In this document: one piece after another, positions 7,256 through 14,234 of the stretch
Numbering within the stretch: the stretch's first letter is position 1
Layout: every line of letters begins with the position of its first letter
DNA from: JAWUWD01 sp034112085
GTDB taxonomy: Bacteria; Bacteroidota; Bacteroidia; Cytophagales; Cyclobacteriaceae
Length of the DNA: 14,609 bases
Direction: 5' to 3'
NCBI GenBank assembly: GCA_034112085.1
Contig: JAWUWD010000037.1
Coordinates: 1-14,609, forward strand
Position numbers and translations under genes: made by a program
Notes under the pieces: generated by a model
Database searches by the model: none
What the model saw: only the letters and a program-made list of their open reading frames with translations
What the model was told of the DNA's origin: nothing

Positions 7256-10200
7256 TTATTTACTCAATATCACAGCATCAATAGACTTGTCTCTCACAAG
7301 CTTGTTGAACATAGAAATATCATCTTTTAGAATTTTATTCAATTCAGATAATTGCTCATCGATCAATTCCGAGACTTCTTTTAAATAAGCAATTCCTTGA
7401 TCAGTCGGTTTGTAATCCCCCATGGCCAATAGGGAATTTAAATGACCAAGTTTATTGTTTAGTCTCACTGGGAAGTTAAGCGGGTCTTGACGACTTTGGT
7501 TTTTAGTTTGATACAGAGCCTCTTCGATTACCTTCATTTTATCTAAGATGTATTTAGAAGTATCTGTTACCGCCTCCATATTGTCCATATCCTCCACTCT
7601 ACTTATTACCGTGTTGATTTGTGATCTAGCTTCGCGTATTTTTTTCACCGCTAGATTCGTCTCACTGAGTTTGTCTTTTACTGACAATAAGAAATCAAAT
7701 TGAGCTTTGAGATCAGCTTTAGAAGAAGAGGAACGAGGATCTTTTAGTATTTCAAACTCCGTTTCAGTATTTACTCCATTAGCACTCAATTTCATTTTAT
7801 AAGTTCCAGGTAGCGCTTTGGGGCCGTCAAGTGATGCCCACCAAAGTATCATTCCTTCGAATGACTCTGCACCCTCATATCTCATATTCCAAGAGAACTG
7901 ATTGAGTCCTTCTTTCAAATCTTTTAGTTTGCCCTCTTTTCCATCTTTTTCTGGATGAGTAGAATAAGTCTTTATGAGTTCTCCCGATACTTCGTAGTAA
8001 CTCAAAGTTACCGTATCTTTTTCGGTAGGCTTATCCTTCAAATAGAAATGACTAAGAACACCTCCTGGGTGGTTTTCCCCTGTAAGTTTACTTTTTCTTC
8101 CGACTTCACCTGACATGCGATAGGCAGGCATTGGCTTGAATAAATGAGCGTTTTGATTAAGCGTATTGCTCAACTGATGAAACACGGTAAGGTCATCCAA
8201 CATCCAAAAACTTCTACCTTGAGTAGCAGCAATGAGGTTGTTGTTTTTGATCGCCAAATCGGTAATTGGGACTATCGGTAAATTCATCTGCAGTGATTGC
8301 CAGCTGGCTCCATCATCAAACGATGTATACATTCCATTCTCTGTTCCGGCATAGAGAAGTCCTTTTCGTATAGGATCAGCTCTCAATACTCTTGTGAAAT
8401 GCTCATTATTAATCCCAGTAGTGATCTTGGTCCAGGTCTTTCCGTAGTCTTTGGTTTTATATAGATAAGGTCTGAAATCTCCAAGTTTATATCTCGTCCC
8501 AGCTATATATGCTCCACCTTTCTCAAAAGGATCAATCTCTATTGAATTGATCATCATCCACTCAGGCATTCCCGTTGGTGTTACATTATTCCAATTTGCT
8601 CCATTGTCTTTAGTGACATACACTAAGCCATCATCTGAACCAGTCCATATAAGCCCTTCTTCTTTGTCAGATTCATTGATTGCAAATATGGTAGAATAGT
8701 ACTCAACACTGGTGTTGTCCTTTGTGATTGGACCACCAGACGAAACGAGTTTAGCAGAATCATTTCTTGTCAAGTCTGGACTAATTATTTTCCATGATTG
8801 TCCTTCATCTTCTGTCACATGCACATGGTTGGAAGTTGTATAAAGCCTTTTAGGGTTGTGCGGAGAAAAACGAATTGGGAAATTCCATTGGAAGCGATAT
8901 TTCATTCCTTCGGCTCCATGTCCCATAGGGTTGTCTGGCCATACATTGATCGCTCTGATTTCATTTGTTTTATGATTATATCTTGTTAAGAATCCATCAT
9001 AACTACCCCCGTACACGATGTCATTGTCGGTAGGGTCAATGGCTATATGAGCACTTTCGCCACCAGCTGTTGATTCCCAGTCACTATCAGAAATGGAACC
9101 TCCGTTGGTTCTGTGGGCTATTCGTACGGTAGAATTGTCTTGTTGAGCTCCATAAATTCTGTAAGGGAAATGATTATCAGTGGTTACTCTATAGAATTGA
9201 GCTGTAGGCTGATTTCCGTAGGTAGTCCAATTCTCACCTGCATCGAACGATACCTGCGCCCCACCATCATCAGCAATGATCATTCGATTGCCATCCTCTG
9301 GAGAAATCCATAAATCATGGTGATCACCATGAGGAGCGTTATAAGCTTGGAAAGTTTTCCCACCATCTTTGGATTGATGATAATTGACATTAACTACATA
9401 TACTTTGTCTACATCTTGTGTATCCGCAAATATTCTAGTGTAGTACCAAGCACGTTGTCTTAGGCTACGACTATCGTTTAGTTTTTCCCAAGTCTTGCCA
9501 GCATCATCTGAGCGATACACTCCCCCTTTGTCATTTTCGATGATGACCCAGACTCTATCAGAATTAACTGGAGATACCGTTACCCCAGATATTCCCCAAA
9601 GACCATCAGGTAGCCCTTCATTAGCAGTGATATTGTCCCAATTATCACCTCCATCTGTGCTTTTCCATAGCGCTGATCCTTCACCTCCACTGTCCAGGCT
9701 ATAAGGTGTTCTTCTGATTTTCCAAGTAGAAGCATATAGTACTCTCGGGTTATTAGGGTCGAATGTCAAATCAACTGCACCTGCATCTTTATTAGCGAAT
9801 AATACACGTTTCCATGATGTGCCACCATCTATAGATTTATAAACACCTCGTTCATCGCTAGATTTATATAAATCTCCCAATACTGCAGCATATACAATAT
9901 CTGGATTTTTCGGGTGTATTCTTACTTTTGGAATATGCCTTGAATTTGGTAAACCTGCTTTTTGCCAGGTTTTCCCAGCATCTACTGATTTCCACATCCC
10001 AGATCCTGAAGAGACGTTACCTCTTACAGTCACTTCTCCACCACCGACATAGATGACGTTATTGTCCCATTCACTTACAGCAATGGCACCGATTGATCCA
10101 CCAAAAAAGCCATCAGAGATGTTCTCCCAGCTATTTCCAGCGTCTGTGGTGCGCCAAATCCCACCTCCTGTGGCACCCATATAATAGAGGTTAGGTTTTC

Positions 10201-10393
10201 CGGGTACTCCAGTGACAGCAGCAGACCGCCCTCCTCGAAATGGACCAATGCTTCGCCATTTCATTCCTTCATACAATTTGGTGTCATAGTTAACTTTGGC
10301 AACAACTGCTTTTTTACTTTTGCGCTGAGCCTCAGTGGTTACACCCGAAATAAGTAGCAATAGAATAATTGCTAATGATTGATAGTACTTCAT
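7256..10393 (-). CDS. secreted Asp-box (BNR/VPS10-like) beta-propeller protein
   Basis: The protein has 1045 residues with a signal peptide (MKYYQSLAIILLLLISGVTTEA, likely cleaved near residue 22). The first ~760 residues are beta-propeller repeats. I count eleven Asp-boxes of the form S/T-x-D-x-G-x-T/S-W, for example TTDAGNSW, SVDAGKTW, SIDGGTSW, STDGGDNW, SDDAGKTW, SFDAGENW, TKDNGANW, TKDYGKTW and SFDDGASW. An Ig/FlgD-like beta part follows at about 790-885 (with LPGTYKMKL), then a helical tail. Such proteins are often annotated as glycosyl hydrolase or VPS10/sortilin-like, but Asp-boxes mark the fold rather than the activity, and I cannot see a sialidase active site (no clear FRIP motif). 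I recall Bacteroidota proteins of this length with the N-terminal GPFRGGRS motif; their substrate is unknown to me. No sorting domain is obvious at the C-terminus, so it is probably periplasmic or released. Confidence 0.85.
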   Translation of the reverse strand: MKYYQSLAIILLLLISGVTTEAQRKSKKAVVAKVNYDTKLYEGMKWRSIGPFRGGRSAAVTGVPGKPNLYYMGATGGGIWRTTDAGNSWENISDGFFGGSIGAIAVSEWDNNVIYVGGGEVTVRGNVSSGSGMWKSVDAGKTWQKAGLPNSRHIPKVRIHPKNPDIVYAAVLGDLYKSSDERGVYKSIDGGTSWKRVLFANKDAGAVDLTFDPNNPRVLYASTWKIRRTPYSLDSGGEGSALWKSTDGGDNWDNITANEGLPDGLWGISGVTVSPVNSDRVWVIIENDKGGVYRSDDAGKTWEKLNDSRSLRQRAWYYTRIFADTQDVDKVYVVNVNYHQSKDGGKTFQAYNAPHGDHHDLWISPEDGNRMIIADDGGAQVSFDAGENWTTYGNQPTAQFYRVTTDNHFPYRIYGAQQDNSTVRIAHRTNGGSISDSDWESTAGGESAHIAIDPTDNDIVYGGSYDGFLTRYNHKTNEIRAINVWPDNPMGHGAEGMKYRFQWNFPIRFSPHNPKRLYTTSNHVHVTEDEGQSWKIISPDLTRNDSAKLVSSGGPITKDNTSVEYYSTIFAINESDKEEGLIWTGSDDGLVYVTKDNGANWNNVTPTGMPEWMMINSIEIDPFEKGGAYIAGTRYKLGDFRPYLYKTKDYGKTWTKITTGINNEHFTRVLRADPIRKGLLYAGTENGMYTSFDDGASWQSLQMNLPIVPITDLAIKNNNLIAATQGRSFWMLDDLTVFHQLSNTLNQNAHLFKPMPAYRMSGEVGRKSKLTGENHPGGVLSHFYLKDKPTEKDTVTLSYYEVSGELIKTYSTHPEKDGKEGKLKDLKEGLNQFSWNMRYEGAESFEGMILWWASLDGPKALPGTYKMKLSANGVNTETEFEILKDPRSSSSKADLKAQFDFLLSVKDKLSETNLAVKKIREARSQINTVISRVEDMDNMEAVTDTSKYILDKMKVIEEALYQTKNQSRQDPLNFPVRLNNKLGHLNSLLAMGDYKPTDQGIAYLKEVSELIDEQLSELNKILKDDISMFNKLVRDKSIDAVILSK

Positions 10394-10441
10394 GATTCTG
10401 ATTGATTAATTATATAGCCAAATTATCATTTATAATTATAG

Positions 10442-10461
10442 GTTGAAAGCGGAATTTCAAC
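10442..10461. repeat. inverted repeat between the PagL-like and Asp-box genes
   Basis: GTTGAAA and TTTCAAC are perfect 7-base arms around GCGGAA. It lies 51 bases beyond the stop of the PagL-like gene and about 50 bases upstream of the Asp-box gene start, both on the minus strand. No U tract follows on either strand, so it could be an operator or a 3'-end hairpin. Confidence 0.35.
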
Positions 10462-10511
10462 TAGTTGATGAGTGGTATCAGGAGGTTACGAGATGAAAGT
10501 GGAAAACTGAT

Positions 10512-11522
10512 CTAAAAATCTATTCCAATGCCAAAAGCGAGATCTTCTGAAAAGAACTGTTTGGTTGTTCTTAGACTTGCATTAATGAATAGCGGTGAAT
10601 CAAGATAGTATTGTAATGAGATCTGATAATACCTTTTGGGAGAATTCATATACCATCCTGGCTGAAATAAGAATCCAATCCTACCTACAATGATCTGATA
10701 GCCCAAGCAAATGCCTGTTTGCGGTGTTGCTCGTATTGATGAATAAGGGTTGTTCATGAATATGCCTACTCCACCAATTATCCGATGAAATGGATGGAAA
10801 CTAAGGCCAATATTTGCATAGCCATTGACAAATCCATAGTAGTCATTGTTTGAATTGCTTTTGAGACTCATGCCAATACTCACTTGGCTATAAAACCGAT
10901 CATATTGAGACTTTTCATAAGGTTGGTGGTCCGCGGAATAATCCTCACCGAATGTATAACCAAGACCAAGCCTCCAGGCTTTCATATTGAGTCCATCATT
11001 GGGGGATGAAATGTTTCCATTTGAGAAATGGCTCAATAGATATTCTGTGCTAATATTCCACGTTGGTGAAATCATATACCGATAACCTAAGGCAATTTTT
11101 GTAGAAACATTGATAGGTAAGCTAACGAGTCGGTAATCAATAATGCTTGCTGAAGTCTCTGAGGTGTAAGCTAAACCTAGACTAGGGCTGATAAATAATT
11201 CATGTCTTTCAGAGCGCAAGAAGTCAAATTCGATAAAGGTATTCAGTGTTATAGAGTATCCATTATAAGAGTATTGAGCCAGAAGTAACTCTTGCCCCGT
11301 ATTTGGTAAGTTGAAGTATTGTTGCCAATTTTTATACTCTGTTCTTCTCTTTACATGTTTTAGATGCAAGCCGTAGGATGTAAAGGTGTAATCAACTGCA
11401 GGTGTTAGTGTGAAGTTACTTCCAACAAACGGAGCAGCTTCTATGATGTGTTGTTTTTGCTGCCCAATAGTGAGACAAGAAATCAAATTGAAAATTAGCG
11501 ATGTTATCAGTAATCGAACCAT
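10512..11522 (-). CDS. PagL-like acyloxyacyl hydrolase, outer-membrane beta-barrel
   Basis: A 336-residue exported protein. Its N-terminal hydrophobic stretch (residues 1-20) contains LISC, which fits a lipobox with Cys16, though ordinary signal peptidase cleavage is also possible. The rest is alternating beta-strand sequence ending in the aromatic terminal residue of barrels (GIGIDF). The stretch LSHFSNGNISSPNDGLN (about 163-179) matches the PagL signature H-x-S-N...PN-x-G: His165 and Ser167 align with the catalytic His and Ser of lipid A 3-O-deacylase. The position of the catalytic Glu, 14 residues after the His, is Asn179 here. PagL enzymes remove an acyl chain from lipid A in the outer membrane; Bacteroidota relatives are annotated acyloxyacyl hydrolase. 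At 336 residues it is about twice the size of classic PagL, and the second half (about 205-336) looks like a further set of strands. A box resembling a -7 element lies at 11561-11569. Confidence 0.72.
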   Translation of the reverse strand: MVRLLITSLIFNLISCLTIGQQKQHIIEAAPFVGSNFTLTPAVDYTFTSYGLHLKHVKRRTEYKNWQQYFNLPNTGQELLLAQYSYNGYSITLNTFIEFDFLRSERHELFISPSLGLAYTSETSASIIDYRLVSLPINVSTKIALGYRYMISPTWNISTEYLLSHFSNGNISSPNDGLNMKAWRLGLGYTFGEDYSADHQPYEKSQYDRFYSQVSIGMSLKSNSNNDYYGFVNGYANIGLSFHPFHRIIGGVGIFMNNPYSSIRATPQTGICLGYQIIVGRIGFLFQPGWYMNSPKRYYQISLQYYLDSPLFINASLRTTKQFFSEDLAFGIGIDF

Positions 11523-11596
11523 TAGTATTCAATGTTAAACTTGACTTTAAGTTTGGTGTGCAAATTCTATTCTTTGTGAATTCACTTTAATGACAA

Positions 11597-11895
11597 TTAA
11601 ATTAATATTTCCTGTCCTATTACCATAATATATTGAGCCAATTCGCTAAGATGCTTTTGATCAAGAGTGTCAATGAGATCATCGGTTGAGAATTTACGAA
11701 GAGTAGGAATTTTTCAGAAATGATTGATGGATTTATGAAAGAGTTATTTAATGAATCAGCAATGAATTGAGTAAAAAACCCTTTTCTGAATAAACGATGA
11801 TATTTGGAGTCAGAATCGATTAGTTTGAATTAGTGGTAACCCGTACTAGTTAAAAACCTGTCATCTACAAGATCGGCATTTATTGCGATTTGCAT
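11597..11895 (-). pseudogene. possible decayed gene of about 100 codons
   Basis: On the minus strand a frame starts at the ATG at 11895 (MQIAINADLVDDRFLTSTGY), meets a TAA after GYH, then continues through KYHRLFRKGFFTQFIADSLN and INPSIISEK. Adding one A to the five-A run near 11711 would move it into a second frame, IPTLRKFSTDDLIDTLDQKH then LSELAQYIMVIGQEILI, which ends at a TAA at 11597. The pieces read like ordinary soluble protein, and one base plus one stop would restore a continuous gene. I do not recognise a family. Chance open frames in AT-rich DNA remain possible. Confidence 0.35.
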
Positions 11896-11920
11896 CTAGG
11901 ACTGAGATAAATAGTTTGGC

Positions 11921-12055
11921 CTAAACAGACTGTTGTTTACGAATAGTCATGTTATTCTTAGCAAGAAGTATTTTCCTCCAAACTATACGCATAACATGAT
12001 ATAAGTAACTAATACCTACCAACACCAAAAATATAATTACTACCAAATTTTCCAT
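11921..12055 (-). CDS. possible 44-residue single-pass membrane peptide
   Basis: The ATG at 12055 opens 44 codons to a TAG at 11921-11923. Residues 2-20 (ENLVVIIFLVLVGISYLYH) form a membrane-length hydrophobic helix. A basic stretch (RIVWRK, then KNNMTIRKQQ) follows, predicting an outside N-terminus and a cytoplasmic tail. The layout recalls short membrane peptides such as FeoB-associated ones, but it has no cysteines and no feo genes nearby. There is no clear ribosome site or -7 box upstream; the only support is composition and topology. Confidence 0.35.
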   Translation of the reverse strand: MENLVVIIFLVLVGISYLYHVMRIVWRKILLAKNNMTIRKQQSV

Positions 12056-12410
12056 ACATACCAGAATGCAACTGTAGTGCCATTAGAGAAATCGTCCATT
12101 TATGTTGTGAAACAAATGTTTATAGATAATTTATTGTCCCAATTTGGGTTATATTCTCATATATAGAAAGTGAGTCGTCAGCCGTGCTGTCTTTTGCTAT
12201 AGATATCTAGAACGCCCGCAATGCATATTGTTGTTGTAATTTATATTGGGAATTGATCCTAGATAATGGGTGAAAACTTAGAGAAGAGAGTTAAGTGGAA
12301 TATTGCTTATGTTAGACAGGAGCAGTCAATGCTAAGGTAAGTACAAAGCATGTAAGAATAGTGAATTCAGCAGTCCATTTTAGCTGATGAGTTGGTGGTA
12401 CTACTAAAAT
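12056..12410. other. gene-free stretch
   Basis: I see no convincing gene in any frame on either strand. Short open stretches exist (for example 24 codons from an ATG at 12266 on the plus strand) but they lack start context or recognisable sequence. It lies downstream of the tRNA cluster terminator and may hold remnants of older sequence. Confidence 0.4.
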
Positions 12411-12448
12411 AAAAAAATCCTCTCACATTCCTGTAAGAGGATTTTTTT
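12411..12448 (-). terminator. terminator of the tRNA cluster
   Basis: AAAAAAATCCTCT (12411-12423) and AGAGGATTTTTTT (12436-12448) form a perfect 13-bp stem with a 12-base loop. Its core pairs TCCTCT with AGAGGA, and an uninterrupted U tract follows on either strand. It starts 9 bases after the 3' end of the last tRNA-Pro, so it most likely ends minus-strand tRNA transcription, and it could also work on the plus strand. Confidence 0.85.
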
Positions 12449-12450
12449 AT

Positions 12451-12540
12451 CACGGTGTCGGGGTGGCAGGATTCGAACCTGCGACCTCCTCGTCCCAAAC
12501 GAGGCGCGATAACCGGGCTACGCTACACCCCGTGGTGATC
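12451..12540. repeat. tandem duplication, copy 1 (identical core)
   Basis: These 90 bases are identical to 12726-12815 (offset 275). They cover all of tRNA-Pro, its immediate flanks and the CCA end plus first acceptor bases of the adjoining tRNA-Arg position. Beyond the core, similarity continues to about 12609 as a decayed tRNA-Arg. Confidence 0.95.
12458..12532 (-). tRNA. tRNA-Pro (anticodon TGG), downstream copy
   Basis: The acceptor CGGGGTG pairs with CACCCCG, the discriminator is A (12458), and the anticodon stem CCTCG/CGAGG holds loop TTTGGGA with anticodon TGG at 12495-12497. The T-loop TTCGAAT is intact. CCA is not encoded. It is identical over its full 75 bases to the copy at 12733-12807 and is followed directly by a terminator. 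Confidence 0.95.
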
Positions 12541-12609
12541 TGTTAAGAACTCAAGCCTAAAACCGATTGCTTAGAGGGTGATTCTTAATATGCTTCGAGT
12601 TACAAAAGA
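12536..12609 (-). pseudogene. decayed tRNA-Arg (TCT) copy
   Basis: It aligns at offset 275 with the intact tRNA-Arg at 12811-12884. About 31 of the 40 bases at its 3' side are identical, mostly with transition differences; the 5' side aligns only with one small insertion and one deletion. The anticodon bases TCT (12573-12575) survive. The T-loop invariant TTC has become CTT, the T-stem and anticodon stem lose pairs, and the 5' acceptor strand GGTCTGC is gone. It should not fold into a working tRNA. Confidence 0.8.
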
Positions 12610-12654
12610 ATATTTGAAACGCCACCTGTCAACAACAATATTTAAGTATGAATA

Positions 12655-12675
12655 TAACATTTGATGCAAATGTTA
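12655..12675. repeat. short perfect dyad in the tRNA spacer
   Basis: TAACATTTG and CAAATGTTA are 9-base perfect arms separated by ATG. It lies between the tRNA terminator at 12692-12723 and the decayed tRNA-Arg. No gene sits beside it to be regulated. Confidence 0.3.
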
Positions 12676-12691
12676 GTGAATTAGACACAAA

Positions 12692-12723
12692 AAAGCCCTG
12701 ATCAAATAAATGATCAGGGCTTT
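12692..12723 (-). terminator. intrinsic terminator after the upstream tRNA-Pro
   Basis: AAAGCCCTGATCA (12692-12704) and TGATCAGGGCTTT (12711-12723) are perfect 13-base arms with a 6-base loop. On the minus strand the stem is followed by a U tract (TTTTTTGTGT, overlapping the end of the stem). It lies 9 bases past the 3' end of tRNA-Pro at 12733, so it probably limits expression of the second tRNA-Pro unless that copy has read-through or its own promoter. Confidence 0.85.
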
Positions 12724-12725
12724 AC

Positions 12726-12815
12726 CACGGTGTCGGGGTGGCAGGATTCGAACCTGCGACCTCCTCGTCCCAAACGAGGCGCGATAACCGGGCTACGCTA
12801 CACCCCGTGGTGATC
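12726..12815. repeat. tandem duplication, copy 2 (identical core)
   Basis: Identical to 12451-12540. In this copy the adjoining tRNA-Arg is intact, which marks it as the functional unit. Confidence 0.95.
12733..12807 (-). tRNA. tRNA-Pro (anticodon TGG), upstream copy
   Basis: Same 75-base sequence as the copy at 12458-12532, with the anticodon at 12770-12772. Its 5' nucleotide (12807) directly follows the encoded CCA of tRNA-Arg, with no spacer, so the pair must be cut from one precursor. An unmodified U34 would let it read CCA and CCG, and in many bacteria all CCN codons. Confidence 0.97.
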
Positions 12816-12884
12816 CGCTCAGGACTCGAACCTGAAACCTACTGCTTAGAAGGCAGTTGCTCTATCCAGTTGAGCTAGCAGACC
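12808..12884 (-). tRNA. tRNA-Arg (anticodon TCT)
   Basis: The acceptor GGTCTGC pairs with GCGGATC (two G-U pairs), the discriminator is A (12811) and CCA is encoded at 12808-12810. The anticodon stem ACTGC/GCAGT holds loop CTTCTAA with anticodon TCT at 12848-12850, reading AGA. The D-arm AGCTCAACTGGATAGAGC and the T-loop TTCGAGT are standard. Confidence 0.97.
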
Positions 12885-12932
12885 ATTTTGTCAGTTTTAT
12901 TTGTGGCAATACTAAGCCTTTGCAAAGTGTTG

Positions 12933-13020
12933 CGGAGAGAGCGGGATTCGAACCCGCGGTACCCTTGAGAGGTACGGCAGTTTAGCAAACTACTGGTTTA
13001 AGCCACTCACCCATCTCTCC
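12933..13020 (-). tRNA. tRNA-Ser (anticodon GCT)
   Basis: An 88-base class II tRNA. The acceptor GGAGAGA pairs with TCTCTCC, the discriminator is G, and the anticodon stem GTAGT/ACTGC holds loop TTGCTAA with anticodon GCT at 12984-12986, reading AGC and AGU. A long variable arm pairs GTACC with GGTAC. CCA is not encoded. It is the first gene of the cluster, 48 bases before tRNA-Arg. Confidence 0.97.
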
Positions 13021-13038
13021 TTTCCGTCTAACGGAGTG

Positions 13039-13070
13039 CAAATATAAGTGAAGACTTTTTAATTTTTCAA
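13039..13070 (-). promoter_or_regulatory. promoter of the tRNA cluster
   Basis: On the minus strand TATATTTG (13039-13046) is a perfect TAnnTTTG -7 box. A TTG at 13068-13070 lies 21 bases upstream, a fitting -33 element. Transcription would start about 12 bases before tRNA-Ser. A GC-rich patch (ACTCCG) follows the box, as could suit a stringently controlled stable-RNA promoter; that last point is inference. Confidence 0.7.
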
Positions 13071-13201
13071 CACAGGGCAATATTTTTTTAATATTTTTTT
13101 TCGCTTCATTATTTGGATCAATTTAGGCGGTAAATAATGTGTTCTTGAGCTCATTTTTGTTAAAAATGACAAACGGTATTCGCAGGATAACTTACGTTTT
13201 A

Positions 13202-13209
13202 TATATTTG
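13202..13209 (+). promoter_or_regulatory. likely promoter of the VWA/TPR operon, -7 box
   Basis: TATATTTG followed by CGCGC is a perfect -7 box, 44 bases before the ATG at 13254. No exact TTG is seen at -33. A hairpin-forming dyad, TCATTTTT/AAAAATGA, lies upstream at 13151-13169 and could be an operator or chance in AT-rich DNA. This box makes the VWA gene the first gene of its operon. Confidence 0.6.
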
Positions 13210-13253
13210 CGCGCTCACAGATCGCCAAGCACAAAATCATACAAGGTTAGCAC

Positions 13254-14222
13254 ATGACATGGTACACTAGCATAGGAAGTTTAGAAATGATATTTATAGG
13301 GCTCTTTATCATCCTATATATCGCTTATATGCAAAGAGTAATTTCTATTGCTAAGAAACTGAGTACCCCCTTCAAAGCAATATTTGTTAAACTGTTTTTG
13401 CGAACTATTTACTTTGTTTTATTGATTGTAGCCTTACTCGGCCCGTCATTTGGGGAAACTACCAGAGAGATGAAGTCTGTAGGTAAGGATATTTTTATAG
13501 CCATAGATCTCTCGACATCAATGAATGCCTATGATGTTCAGCCTACTCGTCTTGAGAAAGTGAAGTTCGAGCTAAACAATATAGTGGAAGCTTTCAGCTC
13601 AGATCGTATTGGACTAATTATATTCTCCAACGAGGCTTTTGTACAGTGTCCACTCACCTTTGATCAAAATGCACTTAATGTATTTATAGAAACCCTAAAT
13701 ACGGAATTGGTTCCGAATGCTGGGACCGATTTTGGTCCACCACTTCAAATGGCCCTGGATAAGTTGACTAATGAGAAAAGCCTTTCGAGTCAGCAAAAAT
13801 CGAAAATCATCGTACTTATTAGTGATGGTGAAGACTTTGGTGAAGAGACTGAGGACATAGCCAAAGATGTTGAGGATAGTGGTATCAAACTTTTCACCTT
13901 AGGAGTAGGTTCTGAAAGCGGAAGTAAAATCAGAACAAATAGAGGATTTAAGAAAGATAGAGAAGGTAATGAGGTCGTAAGTAAGTTGGAAACGAAGTCT
14001 TTGAAGAAGCTGGCAGCCGATACTGGTGGGAAATACTTTGAGATCAACACATCTAATAACGATGTTTCCCGTTTGGTAAATACAATCAATAAGATAGAAG
14101 GAGAGTTGAGAGATACTAGACAAGTTGATGTATCAGCCAATAAGTACTTCTATTTTTTGTTAGTAGCATTAGGATTGATTTTGTTAGATGTACTTACCAG
14201 TATCAAGACGATTAAAATATAA
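13254..14222 (+). CDS. VWA-domain membrane protein of the BatA/BatB family
   Basis: The protein has 322 residues. Membrane helices are predicted at about 10-26, 47-65 and 299-315, with the VWA domain between the second and third, probably exposed to the periplasm. The metal-ion site is complete: DLSTS (Asp85, Ser87, Ser89), Thr158 in AGTD and Asp191 in SDGED. NAYDVQPTRLEKVK after the first motif and the ending beside a C-terminal helix are typical of Bat proteins of Bacteroidota, which were linked to aerotolerance in Bacteroides fragilis and to envelope stress in Leptospira. The TPR gene downstream suggests the batB-batC order, but no batA-like gene lies upstream within the window, so I do not assign BatA or BatB. 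Confidence 0.9.
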   Translation: MTWYTSIGSLEMIFIGLFIILYIAYMQRVISIAKKLSTPFKAIFVKLFLRTIYFVLLIVALLGPSFGETTREMKSVGKDIFIAIDLSTSMNAYDVQPTRLEKVKFELNNIVEAFSSDRIGLIIFSNEAFVQCPLTFDQNALNVFIETLNTELVPNAGTDFGPPLQMALDKLTNEKSLSSQQKSKIIVLISDGEDFGEETEDIAKDVEDSGIKLFTLGVGSESGSKIRTNRGFKKDREGNEVVSKLETKSLKKLAADTGGKYFEINTSNNDVSRLVNTINKIEGELRDTRQVDVSANKYFYFLLVALGLILLDVLTSIKTIKI

Positions 14223-14234
14223 AAGAATAGATTG

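Noticed and set aside
8798..9704. Plus-strand open frames inside the Asp-box gene
   Set aside because: They are antisense shadows of a strongly supported coding frame with no start context or recognisable sequence.
12266..12340. 24-codon plus-strand frame with ATG start
   Set aside because: Short, no upstream signals, no recognisable motif; open frames of this size are common by chance.
12310..12410. Minus-strand hydrophobic stretch ending near 12310
   Set aside because: It reads like a membrane segment but has no start codon and runs out of the terminator hairpin.
11523..13253. CRISPR array, insertion sequence or phage attachment site near the tRNAs
   Set aside because: The repeats are explained by the tRNA duplication; no transposase, integrase or regular spacer pattern is present.
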